A stretch of 64,000 nucleotides of DNA from UM-FILTER-47-13 sp964445195 (GTDB lineage Bacteria; Pseudomonadota; Alphaproteobacteria; Micavibrionales; Micavibrionaceae), in assembly GCA_964445195.1 (NCBI GenBank), contig CAYUKA010000010.1:1-64000 (forward strand). The letters run 5' to 3'. Numbering within the stretch: position 1 is the stretch's first letter; every line of letters begins with the position of its first letter. The translations under genes and the position numbers were made by a program. Below the pieces are notes generated by a model. That model ran no database searches and was not told the origin of the DNA. It saw nothing but the letters and a program-made list of their open reading frames with translations. Shown piece by piece: positions 15,612 to 23,479 of this stretch.

Positions 15612-18437
15612 TTATTGTGGTGTGCCGCCGCGCGGCGTGGCCGGCGCCGCCGGTGTTACCGTTGCCGGGCCGCTGCTCGGCGTGCTCGGTCCGCCGGTTA
15701 CGGCCGTTGCACCGCGGCCGGGTAACAGGTTGCGGGCGGCCAGACCCACGCCCTGCCCCATCGCATTGGCGCCCTGGTTCATGGCGCCGGCAACCTGTCC
15801 ACCGAGATTGGCACCGCCAAAGGCCGCATATTGCACCATGCCCTGTGCCGGATCGTCGCGCTGGTCGCCGAAGGATTGCACACCCGCACCCATCCAGCGC
15901 AGGATACTATTTGGGATCTGGTCGATCATCTTGAACGACGAGGTGGCGATCATATACAGGATGATCGTGTAAATAATCGTGAAGAAAAATTCGTCGATCA
16001 CGTTCCGTTTAAATTCAAGGCCGGCAATGCCGCCTTTGACCTTGTCGCACTCGAAACAGTCAAAGCCGGTCAGGTTTTCAACCACCAGATCAAAGACGCC
16101 GTTCAGTGTCCGGGCCATGGCGGCGAAGATGGCCATACCGGCGATCAGGCCAAACAGGGTCAGCACCGGCCTTACAAAAATCTCGAAAATCAGGAAATAG
16201 CCGTTCGATGCCGTATCGCCGGGGAAACCGTTACCATCGACGCGTAAATGCGCCAGCGCCCAGAGCGGCGTGCCCACCATCGCTTCGAAGATACTTTTGA
16301 CCCAGCCGCCAACGGCAAAGAAGAAATACATGAACGGCATAAAGGGCAGCACGTAATACAGGATAAAGCCGATGGCCAGCGCGATGGTCGCGAAGCTGAC
16401 AAACATGCTGCTGACCGTGTTCAGCGCGGCGCCCAGATGGGTGCCGAGAATTTGTCCCATCCCGCCGCCTGCCGAGAAGACAAGGGCGGTCAGCAGGTTG
16501 CGGATGGCGCTTTCGATCATGCTTTTACCCAGCGCCGAGAGTTGCGCAAGCGGATGGACGTCATCATTTTCCTGCATCGTGAACAGGCCGCCGATACCGA
16601 GCACCGTATTGAGCAGGTCAAAGAATACGTTGCCCGTTGTTTGCAGATCGGTCGGCAGGGCGCGCCCGTCTGTCATCCAATACCGGTATGCGGCGCTCAG
16701 CGCCTTGGCGATCGGGATCTCCTGGCCTTCTAACATAGTAATCGCCCGGAAACCTTCGACGTTCGGTTCATAGCGGTTTTCGGCGTCGACGGCTTCGTTA
16801 TGCGATCGTCGTTCCTCTTCAATCTTTTCCATCGGCGACGGCATCAGGCTGGCGGTCGGTGTATTGATTGACGCTGTTACCAGGGCCCCGTTCCATTCGG
16901 CAATCTGGTTATACCAGATGGCGGCACCGCCCCAGCCGCGCTCCAACAGCTCCGGCGGGATATCGTAAAAACCATCGGCAACATCAACGACTGCGTCATA
17001 AGCGACCTGAATGGCCAGGTTGTAAACTTCCTGGTATTCATCGGTGCGGGCGATTTTCCATTCCGATGTCGGCAATTGCCGGCAATCGCCGGCCGGCGCC
17101 AGGGCCGCTCCCGCTGCGCAAGGGTCCGGCGGTATGTTTGTATGGATCGCGCTGACCCGGTCGCCGAACGCGGCCAGCTGCGGGTTACCCCACAAACCGA
17201 TAACCATCTCGTAAAACGAATTCTGCATCAAAAACGGGCCGATCAGCTGGGCCTCATCGGTAGCGACATTGGTATGAATCGTGATCTCGCCGCAGAGCGG
17301 ATTGACATCACCGGTATAATTAGCCTGATCGTTACCGTCCATCAGGGCGCCGAAACGAATGGTGACGTCGCGGAAATTATAGAATTCGAGTCCGGCCTCA
17401 TATCCGCCCGGGGCTGCGGGTGCGGCGGCGACATCGGGTTCATTGCGCACAAAATAAGGCAGGACCGGCGGGTAAGTCGGCATCAGCTTGGCGTATGCAA
17501 ACCGGCAGGTCTGGACGATCGACATAAAGGCAACGATATGGTTGATATGCGAGGGTTCGGGCCGGGCGATCAGCGCTTCCTTGTGGGTGCCGATCGGCGT
17601 TTCCGCCGCATCGAGTTCCCGGTTGAAAATAATCCAGCTGTTGGTGGCAAACGCCGAGCCGAACTTGGCGGCATAAAGGGTGATATATTGCGCGCCGTTA
17701 AAGCCGTAATTCAGCGGCACCAGCAGGCCGACGGCGACGACAAGACGCAGCGGCGCGTAAACGTGATTAAAGCGGCGGCCGAACGGTGTGCCGGTATTTG
17801 CAGTCTCGCCGACAATCACGATCACATAGTACAGGAAAATAAAGACACCGACGATCAGGATCGCATAGTTATAATACTGGAACAGTTCCTGCAGTGCGCG
17901 GTTGAAAACGGGAATGGCGCCAAAACCGGTACCGGCCGGGGCGAATTTGGAGTTGAACATCTCCGGCACGCCGAAGACGCGGTCCATCAGCATATGGGCG
18001 ATATCCGTACAGGCCGACCCCGGCGCTTCACAAGTCGCTGTCGTAAACAGACCGGCAAAGCCGGGACCGGCAAGGGCAGGCGCAACAATCAGGCTGACCA
18101 CCAGCCCGATACATTGCAGGAACAGCAGCACTACGCCGACCAGCAGGGCGAAGAAAATAATGATCTGGTCGGTATTTTCCTTTTTGACGACCAGGTTGTT
18201 GGCGCTTTCGGCAATGACGTGACGAATGCCAAACTGGCCTATATTTGAAGCATTTAGGTAAGGGTGGTTATTGGGCAACAGCCGGACGGCGTTATAAACC
18301 TGCGCCATGATAAAGGCCAGCCCGCCGAAGCCGGTTTCCAAAAAGGCGTTGATCCGGGGGATAATACCCGGCAGTAACGCGTATTTTGCTATGTCTTTGG
18401 CCTTAACGCCTTGAAGCCCCTGCACTTTTTTGCTCAC
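15612..18437 (-). CDS. DotA/TraY-family membrane protein, paralog 1 (first of array)
   Basis: 941 residues, starting at GTG 18437. It carries every shared block: LPNNHPYLNASNIGQFGIRH near residues 52-70, ETANTGTPFGRRFNHVYAPLR, AKFGSAFATNSW, PLCGEITI (Cys near 382), RGWGGAAIWYNQIAEWNG, HPLAQLSALGKSMIES, VLPFMPFMYFFFAVGGW and EAMVGTPLWALAHLRVDG. It differs in a CFECDK motif before the last span and a long Pro/Gly/Ala/Thr-rich C-terminal tail of about 65 residues. Like the others it shows no cleavable signal peptide at the very N terminus; about 80 polar residues precede the first span. As promoter-proximal gene it probably leads a four-gene transcript. Confidence 0.8.
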   Translation of the reverse strand: MSKKVQGLQGVKAKDIAKYALLPGIIPRINAFLETGFGGLAFIMAQVYNAVRLLPNNHPYLNASNIGQFGIRHVIAESANNLVVKKENTDQIIIFFALLVGVVLLFLQCIGLVVSLIVAPALAGPGFAGLFTTATCEAPGSACTDIAHMLMDRVFGVPEMFNSKFAPAGTGFGAIPVFNRALQELFQYYNYAILIVGVFIFLYYVIVIVGETANTGTPFGRRFNHVYAPLRLVVAVGLLVPLNYGFNGAQYITLYAAKFGSAFATNSWIIFNRELDAAETPIGTHKEALIARPEPSHINHIVAFMSIVQTCRFAYAKLMPTYPPVLPYFVRNEPDVAAAPAAPGGYEAGLEFYNFRDVTIRFGALMDGNDQANYTGDVNPLCGEITIHTNVATDEAQLIGPFLMQNSFYEMVIGLWGNPQLAAFGDRVSAIHTNIPPDPCAAGAALAPAGDCRQLPTSEWKIARTDEYQEVYNLAIQVAYDAVVDVADGFYDIPPELLERGWGGAAIWYNQIAEWNGALVTASINTPTASLMPSPMEKIEEERRSHNEAVDAENRYEPNVEGFRAITMLEGQEIPIAKALSAAYRYWMTDGRALPTDLQTTGNVFFDLLNTVLGIGGLFTMQENDDVHPLAQLSALGKSMIESAIRNLLTALVFSAGGGMGQILGTHLGAALNTVSSMFVSFATIALAIGFILYYVLPFMPFMYFFFAVGGWVKSIFEAMVGTPLWALAHLRVDGNGFPGDTASNGYFLIFEIFVRPVLTLFGLIAGMAIFAAMARTLNGVFDLVVENLTGFDCFECDKVKGGIAGLEFKRNVIDEFFFTIIYTIILYMIATSSFKMIDQIPNSILRWMGAGVQSFGDQRDDPAQGMVQYAAFGGANLGGQVAGAMNQGANAMGQGVGLAARNLLPGRGATAVTGGPSTPSSGPATVTPAAPATPRGGTPQ

Positions 18438-18687
18438 ACCTGCTGTATAAAAAATTACCGCCTTTTACAGTCTACCGCCAGATAGATAAAATTTTATTAA
18501 ATTCTCTTCTTTTTACTCTATCACATTATTATACCATGCGCCCTGCGGCGGGGCGAGTTTGCCGGCAGCCGGCGTCATCAGGGTGTGGTGATGGAAAGAG
18601 GGTTTGAATATTATGCGAATAATATCAATCACTTAATTTATCGGCAGACGTGTCTTGTGACGGCCGGTTTTCCTGATAATACCATGA
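18438..18687. other. AT-rich intergenic region upstream of the DotA-like array
   Basis: This part of the 394-bp gap before ettA is much richer in A/T than its surroundings (notably 18440-18535). It holds the candidate array promoter and then grades into a decayed regulator gene. No coding frame with recognisable content was found here. Confidence 0.5.
18528..18536 (-). promoter_or_regulatory. Extended -10 promoter candidate for the DotA-like array
   Basis: On the minus strand the sequence reads TGGTATAAT: a perfect -10 hexamer with the TGn extension, which can work without a good -35, and no good -35 is visible. Transcription would begin near 18521, giving a leader of about 84 bases before the GTG start at 18437. 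All four array genes lie downstream with gaps of 46, 45 and 3 bases, so one transcript is plausible. Confidence 0.45.
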
Positions 18688-18819
18688 CAGTTTGCGCGCA
18701 AATTGCGGGTTGGCCGTTCGACAATCACCCGCATTGAAAACTGCGAGCAGAATGTCACGCTGAAAACGCTGGAGCAACTCGCCAAAGCGCTGAAATGCGA
18801 TATCGGCGACCTGTTTTAA
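18688..18819 (+). pseudogene. Remnant of an XRE-family HTH regulator (C-terminal half)
   Basis: The plus strand encodes about 43 residues ending in a proper TAA, including VGRSTITRIENCEQ and LEQLAKALKCDIGDLF. These match the recognition helix and C-terminal half of an XRE (Cro/CI-type) helix-turn-helix domain. An in-frame stop at 18685-18687 lies just upstream and no first half of the domain is found in any frame, so the gene is truncated. A TTG at 18703 could in theory start a 38-residue peptide, but it would lack half the fold. It looks like the remains of a regulator lost next to the array. Confidence 0.65.
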
Positions 18820-18831
18820 CAAGGGCCGGGC

Positions 18832-20511
18832 TTATCCGGCCTTGCGCAGCGGCTTGTACTTGATGCGGTGCGGGGTGTCGGCATCCTTGCCCATGCGGCG
18901 CTGGTAGTCTGCCTCATAATCCTCGTAATTGCCTTCGAACCACACGACCTGCGAATTGCCTTCAAAGGCCAGGATATGGGTGGCGATCCGGTCGAGAAAC
19001 GCCCTGTCGTGGGTGATAACCACGGCGCAGCCGGGATACATCTCCAGCGCTTCTTCGAGTGCGGACAGTGTTTCAGTATCAAGATCGTTGGTTGGTTCGT
19101 CGAGCAGCAGCACGTTCGACTCTTCTTTCAGCATTTTGGCGAGATGGACGCGGTTGCGCTCCCCACCTGACAGGCTGCCGACTTTCTTTTGCTGGTCGCC
19201 GCTTTTAAAATTAAAGGCGGCGACATAGGCGCGGGACTGCATCTCGATTTTGCCGAGTTTGAGGATATCGCTGCCGCCGGAAATCTCTTCCCAGACGGTA
19301 TTGTTGCCCTCCAGCGCATCGCGGCTCTGGTCGACATAGCCGAGCCTGACCGTATCGCCGACTTTGAACGTGCCGGTGTCCGGCGTATCGCCGCCGGTGA
19401 TCATCCGGAACAGCGTGGTTTTACCGGCCCCGTTCGGCCCGATGACGCCGACAATGCCGCCGGGCGGCAATTTGAAAGACAGGTTTTCGATCAGCAGCCG
19501 GTCATCAAAGCCCTTGCTGATGCCCTCGGCCTCGATAACCAGATCGCCAAGGCGCGGCGGCGGCGGGATGATAATCTGCGCATTGCGGATATCGCGTTTT
19601 TGCGCGGCGGCCAGCATATCTTCATAGGCGTTGATCCGGGCCTGTGATTTCTTGCGGCGGCCCTCGGGCGTACGGCCCATCCATTCCTGCTCGCGCTCGA
19701 TCGTCTTCTGGCGGGCCTTGTCTTCGCGGGCTTCCTGCTCCAGCCGCTTGCGTTTCTTTTCAAGATAGGCGGAATAGTTGCCTTCGTAAGGAATGCCGGA
19801 TCCGCGGTCAATCTCCAGGATCCAGCCGGTGACGTTATCGAGGAAATAACGGTCGTGCGTGACCATCACAACGGTGCCGGGATATTCGGACAGGTGCCGC
19901 TGCAGCCAGGCGACGCTCTCGGCGTCAAGGTGGTTGGTCGGTTCGTCGAGCAGCAACAGGTCCGGCTTTTCCAGCAACAGCCGCGCCAGCGCCACGCGCC
20001 GCCGCTCGCCGCCGGACAGGGTGGTGACCCTGGCATCGCCGGGCGGGCAGCGCAGCGCTTCCATCGCCATGGTGATCATCCGGTCAAGTTCCCAGCCGTC
20101 GGCGGCGTCAATTTTTTCCTGCAGCGCGCCCATCTCGGTCATCAGCGCGTCGAAGTCGGCGTCCGGGTCGGCCATCGCCGCACTGACCTCGTTATAGCGG
20201 TCAACCATGGCCTTGATCTCACCCAGACCCTCCATGACGTTTTCCTGCACGGTCTTGCTCTCATCAAGCTGCGGTTCCTGCGGCAGGTAACCTACCCGCG
20301 CGCCGTCCGCGGCCCAGGCTTCGCCGGTAAAATCCGTATCGGTGCCGGCCATAATCCGCAGCAGGGTTGATTTACCCGCCCCATTCGGGCCGAGCACGCC
20401 GATCTTGGCGCCGGGGAAAAAGCTGAGCGTGACATTCTCAAGCACCTTTTTGCCGCCGCTGTAGCTCTTTGACAGACCGTTCATCACATAGACATATTCG
20501 TAGGAGGCCAT
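18832..20511 (-). CDS. ettA: Energy-dependent translational throttle protein EttA (ABC-F)
   Basis: 559 residues, close to the family length. Two ABC ATPase domains each have a Walker A (GPNGAGKST, GPNGAGKTT), a signature (LSGGERRRVALARLL, LSGGERNRVHLAKML) and a Walker B (LLLLDEPTNHLD, VLLLDEPTNDLD). Between them is the charged linker with KKRKRLEQEAREDKARQKT and GRRKKSQARINAYED typical of EttA, which enters the ribosomal E site and couples the first translocation to cellular energy state. There are no membrane segments, as expected for ABC-F. It is transcribed away from the LolA-like gene across a 200-bp divergent region. Confidence 0.95.
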   Translation of the reverse strand: MASYEYVYVMNGLSKSYSGGKKVLENVTLSFFPGAKIGVLGPNGAGKSTLLRIMAGTDTDFTGEAWAADGARVGYLPQEPQLDESKTVQENVMEGLGEIKAMVDRYNEVSAAMADPDADFDALMTEMGALQEKIDAADGWELDRMITMAMEALRCPPGDARVTTLSGGERRRVALARLLLEKPDLLLLDEPTNHLDAESVAWLQRHLSEYPGTVVMVTHDRYFLDNVTGWILEIDRGSGIPYEGNYSAYLEKKRKRLEQEAREDKARQKTIEREQEWMGRTPEGRRKKSQARINAYEDMLAAAQKRDIRNAQIIIPPPPRLGDLVIEAEGISKGFDDRLLIENLSFKLPPGGIVGVIGPNGAGKTTLFRMITGGDTPDTGTFKVGDTVRLGYVDQSRDALEGNNTVWEEISGGSDILKLGKIEMQSRAYVAAFNFKSGDQQKKVGSLSGGERNRVHLAKMLKEESNVLLLDEPTNDLDTETLSALEEALEMYPGCAVVITHDRAFLDRIATHILAFEGNSQVVWFEGNYEDYEADYQRRMGKDADTPHRIKYKPLRKAG

Positions 20512-20609
20512 GATATTTCCTTGCGTTGACTTGCCGTTTGGTTATGTGTTCTGCCCTTTTTCTAGCGAAAAGCGTCCGCAAGATCAAACGCGAAGATATA
20601 AAACACCTG

Positions 20610-20642
20610 CCAGTGATGAACCAGTGATGAACCGCTGATGAA
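20610..20642. repeat. 11-bp tandem repeat, three copies
   Basis: Three back-to-back units (CCAGTGATGAA at 20610 and 20621, CCGCTGATGAA at 20632) lie in the divergent region between ettA and the LolA-like gene, ending just before the -35 of the candidate promoter at 20644. They could be binding sites or a simple slippage product. Confidence 0.7.
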
Positions 20643-20643
20643 G

Positions 20644-20672
20644 ATGACAACCCCCGCAGCGCCCTTTATAAT
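20644..20672 (+). promoter_or_regulatory. Sigma-70 promoter for the LolA-fold gene
   Basis: ATGACA at 20644-20649, exactly 17 bp, then TATAAT at 20667-20672: a near-consensus promoter. Transcription would begin near 20679, leaving a 33-base leader to the ATG at 20712. An alternative ATG at 20691 would have only about 12 bases, so the promoter supports the later start. Confidence 0.6.
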
Positions 20673-20711
20673 GAATAGACGGTAATCATTATGCGAACGG
20701 GCGGGTCTATC

Positions 20712-21545
20712 ATGCGGCTATCAGTTTTCACGCTTATCATGTTCATAATGCTCGCGCTGCCGGGGGCTGTGGCCAGGGCCGATGATATGGCCGAGCGAGT
20801 CAAGAGGGGCACGGAAATCGTCCAGCGTATGACGGATTCCGATCGCGGTTTTACCGACAGCCGTGTCGAAGTGCTGATGACTTCATACGGTGCCTCAACG
20901 GGCAGGCGAAAATCGGGTCACCGCCTGTTTGTCCAGGAGATGATCGAAAGCCGGAGCGCCGGGGAAGGCGATGACATCCTGATGACGTTCCGTAGCCCGG
21001 ACGACATCCGGGACATGAAGGTGCTGATTGATGCGAAACATAATGATTATGATAAAATATGGCAATTCCTGCCGCATTTGAACCGGATCAAGCCGGTGCC
21101 GCCGAATGAACATTTCAGCGCCTTTTTGAATAGTGATTTTGCCTTCGGCGATTTTCGTATGCTGTCCCCGCATAAATACGATTTCGTCCTGCTGGAACAG
21201 GAAACCTGTATGGCGGGCCATAATCTCGAATGCTATATCGTCGACGTGTACCCCAAATACCAGCATCTGGGCCATGCGCGCCAGCTTCTGTGGATTGATA
21301 CCCGGCATTACCAGCTGCGGAAGGCCGAGTATTACAACGAATATGATGAGCTGCAAAAAACGCTCAAACGTGAACGTTTCAGGCAATATAATGAAGCCTA
21401 CTGGCGGCCGCGGCTGGTCGTGATGGAAGACCATACCGCAGGGACACGGACCGAGCTGCAGTTCGATACCTATCAGTTCGGCGTCGGCCTGAACCGCGGC
21501 GCCTTTACCAGAAGTGCGCTGGCGGCGGCGCGCGAAAAACTGTGA
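20712..21545 (+). CDS. Outer-membrane lipoprotein-sorting (LolA-like fold) family protein
   Basis: 277 residues. A clear signal peptide (MRLSVFTLIMFIMLALPG, cleavage probably after AVARA) directs it to the periplasm. The mature part matches the family annotated as outer membrane lipoprotein-sorting protein, which has a LolA/LolB-like fold: MTFRSPDDIRDMKVLID, then YDKIWQFLPHLNRIKPV, FAFGDFRMLSPHKYD and a strand-rich C terminus. It is not classical LolA, which is about 200 residues. Family members are often encoded near RND/MMPL transporters, but none is seen here. The exact cargo cannot be told from sequence. Confidence 0.8.
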   Translation: MRLSVFTLIMFIMLALPGAVARADDMAERVKRGTEIVQRMTDSDRGFTDSRVEVLMTSYGASTGRRKSGHRLFVQEMIESRSAGEGDDILMTFRSPDDIRDMKVLIDAKHNDYDKIWQFLPHLNRIKPVPPNEHFSAFLNSDFAFGDFRMLSPHKYDFVLLEQETCMAGHNLECYIVDVYPKYQHLGHARQLLWIDTRHYQLRKAEYYNEYDELQKTLKRERFRQYNEAYWRPRLVVMEDHTAGTRTELQFDTYQFGVGLNRGAFTRSALAAAREKL

Positions 21546-21592
21546 TCAGGAACTTCATAAGGTACAATCCGCCCGTCCGCGCGATTTCGGTT

Positions 21593-21620
21593 TTGCGCCG
21601 GCGGGCTGAAATGCTATCCT
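21593..21620 (+). promoter_or_regulatory. Candidate promoter for the TerA-like gene
   Basis: TTGCGC at 21593-21598, 16-bp spacer, TATCCT at 21615-21620 with a TGC immediately before the -10 (extended -10). It lies 39 bp before the ATG at 21660. Only a moderate match. Confidence 0.3.
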
Positions 21621-21659
21621 GACAGGCGATGAGTGCAACGAAAACCGGAGCCTGAAGAT

Positions 21660-22409
21660 ATGAGCCGTGACAACCTGTCGGCAGATTCCCTGATGGAAGC
21701 GACCCGCAGCCGTGCCAAATTCTCCGGTCACGGCGACGCCAAGGGTGCGGCCGGCTTTGTTTCCGATACGGACGATAACGCTTATAATTTCCTCGGTGTG
21801 ACCGGGCAGTCGGATATTATTAACCCGCAAAAGAACGGGTATGAATATATCCGTATCGGGGCGGCCTGGCAGAATATTGCTGTTGAACAGGGCGGCTTTT
21901 TTCAAAAACTGTTTAAAAAAGCCCGGCAGGAAGGGGTCGATCTCGATCTGGGATGCCTGTACGAACTGCAAAACGGGCGGCGCGGCTGCATTCAGGCTTT
22001 TGGCGAAATGTTCGGTCATTATGGGCAGGAGCCGTTTATCCGGCTGTCCGGCGATGACCGTACCGGCGATGACGACGACGATGATGACGGTGAAGATGAG
22101 ATCATCATGGTCAACGGGCCGCACTGGCCGGAGATCAAACGGTTGCTGGTGTATCTGTATATCTATGACGGCGTGCCGCACTGGGCCGCGATCGAACCGC
22201 AGATCCAGATCCGTGTGCCCGGCGAAAAGCCGATGATCGTAACGTTACACACCCACAAGTCGGAACTGGGCCTGTGTGCCGTGGCCGGCCTCGAAAATGT
22301 GCGGGGCGGCATTAAGATGACCAATTATACCGAATATTACCCCGGCCATGCTGAAATGGACCGGGCTTTCGGCTTCGGCCTGCAATGGGCTGATGGCGAA
22401 AAATCCTGA
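21660..22409 (+). CDS. TerA-like protein of the TerD superfamily (tellurium/stress type)
   Basis: 249 residues. The pattern VDLDLGCLYELQNGRRGCIQA, then PFIRLSGDDRTGD, NGPHWPEIKRLLVYLYIYDGVPHW, VPGEKPMIVTLH and TEYYPGHAEMDRAFGFGLQW is that of TerA-type members of the TerD superfamily, which bind calcium through acidic loops. A run of seven Asp (GDDDDDDDGEDE) is inserted at the binding loop and could add Ca2+ capacity. The ATG at 21660 is preceded by GGAG; a GTG at 21633 is less likely. A Ca/Na antiporter and a TerD-domain protein follow on the same strand, suggesting a shared Ca2+ or envelope-stress function rather than tellurite resistance as such. Confidence 0.82.
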   Translation: MSRDNLSADSLMEATRSRAKFSGHGDAKGAAGFVSDTDDNAYNFLGVTGQSDIINPQKNGYEYIRIGAAWQNIAVEQGGFFQKLFKKARQEGVDLDLGCLYELQNGRRGCIQAFGEMFGHYGQEPFIRLSGDDRTGDDDDDDDGEDEIIMVNGPHWPEIKRLLVYLYIYDGVPHWAAIEPQIQIRVPGEKPMIVTLHTHKSELGLCAVAGLENVRGGIKMTNYTEYYPGHAEMDRAFGFGLQWADGEKS

Positions 22410-22459
22410 TACCTCCGCTTGCCGGTAATACCGTCCTGTTTGCATGAAAGATAAACGGA

Positions 22460-23449
22460 ATGCTTGAAAATATGACGCTGGCTGGACCTGAAGCCCTGAT
22501 CCTGGCCCTGGGGGCGCTGGGTCTGGGCATGGTATTGTTGATCCGGGGCGGGGACTGGACAATTGATGCGGCCGTTTATATCGCCCGCCATCTGGGCGTC
22601 TCCCCGCTGGTGGTTGGCTTTACGATTATTGCGTTCGGTACCTCGCTGCCGGAACTGATCGTCTCGATTAATGCGAACATGCACGACCTGCCGGGTATTG
22701 CTGTCGGGAATGTGGTGGGCTCAAATATCGCTAATATCCTGCTGGTGATCGGTACGACAGCGATCTTTGCGACGATTATTGCCGTTCCGCGCGAATTGCT
22801 GCGCGACCTGATTATGATGCTGCTGGCCACGGCGCTGCTCGCGGGCCTGATGGTTTACGGCTTTATCAGCGCTTATGCCGGGGCCGGGATGTTGACAGTG
22901 CTGATTTTATACACGGCCTGGCAGTACCGGTTATCGCTCACCGGCCATGTCGAGGTTGAGGAGGTTGAAGAGCCTGAGTTCAAAAGCCTCGGGGCCTCGC
23001 TGCTGTTCCTGCTGATGGGGCTGGCGTTTGTGGCGCTGGGGGCGGAGTTCCTCGTGCGCGGTGCCAAGGTCAGCGCCCGGGTCATCGGCGTGCCCGAAGA
23101 TGTGATCGGCCTGACCGTCATCGCGATCGGAACCTCGCTGCCGGAGCTGTCGACCTGCCTGATCGCGGCGGCCAAGCGCCAGACCGGGATTATCCTGGGC
23201 AATATTATCGGCTCGAACGTGTTCAATATTATGATGATCATCGGCGCAACGGCCCTGTTCAAGCCGATTGATATGACGATGGTGGCGCCGCAGCTTGCGA
23301 GCCTTGATGTCTGGGTTATGGCCGCGGTTAGCCTTTTATTCACGCTCATTTTGCTATTCTATAAGAAGATCGGGCGTGCGATGGGGATTAGTTTTCTGGC
23401 CGCTTATGTCGGCTATGTTGTGATGATCTTTATGTTGTATTTAAGTTAG
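22460..23449 (+). CDS. Calcium/sodium antiporter (CaCA family, YrbG-like)
   Basis: 329 residues, nearly all membrane. The two inverted alpha-repeats of the CaCA superfamily are obvious: FGTSLPELIVS with GNVVGSNIANILLVIG in the first half, and IGTSLPELSTCLIAAAKR with GNIIGSNVFNIMMIIG in the second. The Glu in each GTSLPE and the Asn/Ser in GSN form the ion site in this family. An acidic cytoplasmic loop (VEVEEVEEPEF) separates the halves. It exchanges Ca2+ for Na+ or H+ across the inner membrane. It lies between two TerD-superfamily genes on one strand with short gaps, so the three are probably co-transcribed. Confidence 0.92.
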   Translation: MLENMTLAGPEALILALGALGLGMVLLIRGGDWTIDAAVYIARHLGVSPLVVGFTIIAFGTSLPELIVSINANMHDLPGIAVGNVVGSNIANILLVIGTTAIFATIIAVPRELLRDLIMMLLATALLAGLMVYGFISAYAGAGMLTVLILYTAWQYRLSLTGHVEVEEVEEPEFKSLGASLLFLLMGLAFVALGAEFLVRGAKVSARVIGVPEDVIGLTVIAIGTSLPELSTCLIAAAKRQTGIILGNIIGSNVFNIMMIIGATALFKPIDMTMVAPQLASLDVWVMAAVSLLFTLILLFYKKIGRAMGISFLAAYVGYVVMIFMLYLS

Positions 23450-23479
23450 GCGCGCGAAACCGCCGGGGATTATTTTGAA

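Noticed and set aside
12680..18248. Many plus-strand open frames across the DotA-like array
   Set aside because: They are antisense shadows of the four membrane-protein genes, rich in Arg/His/Gln as expected from reverse reading of hydrophobic codons, with no family motifs.
7142..18437. Array as prophage or integrated plasmid
   Set aside because: No integrase, tRNA, attachment repeat, phage or conjugation gene borders it; flanks are ordinary mla and ettA genes.
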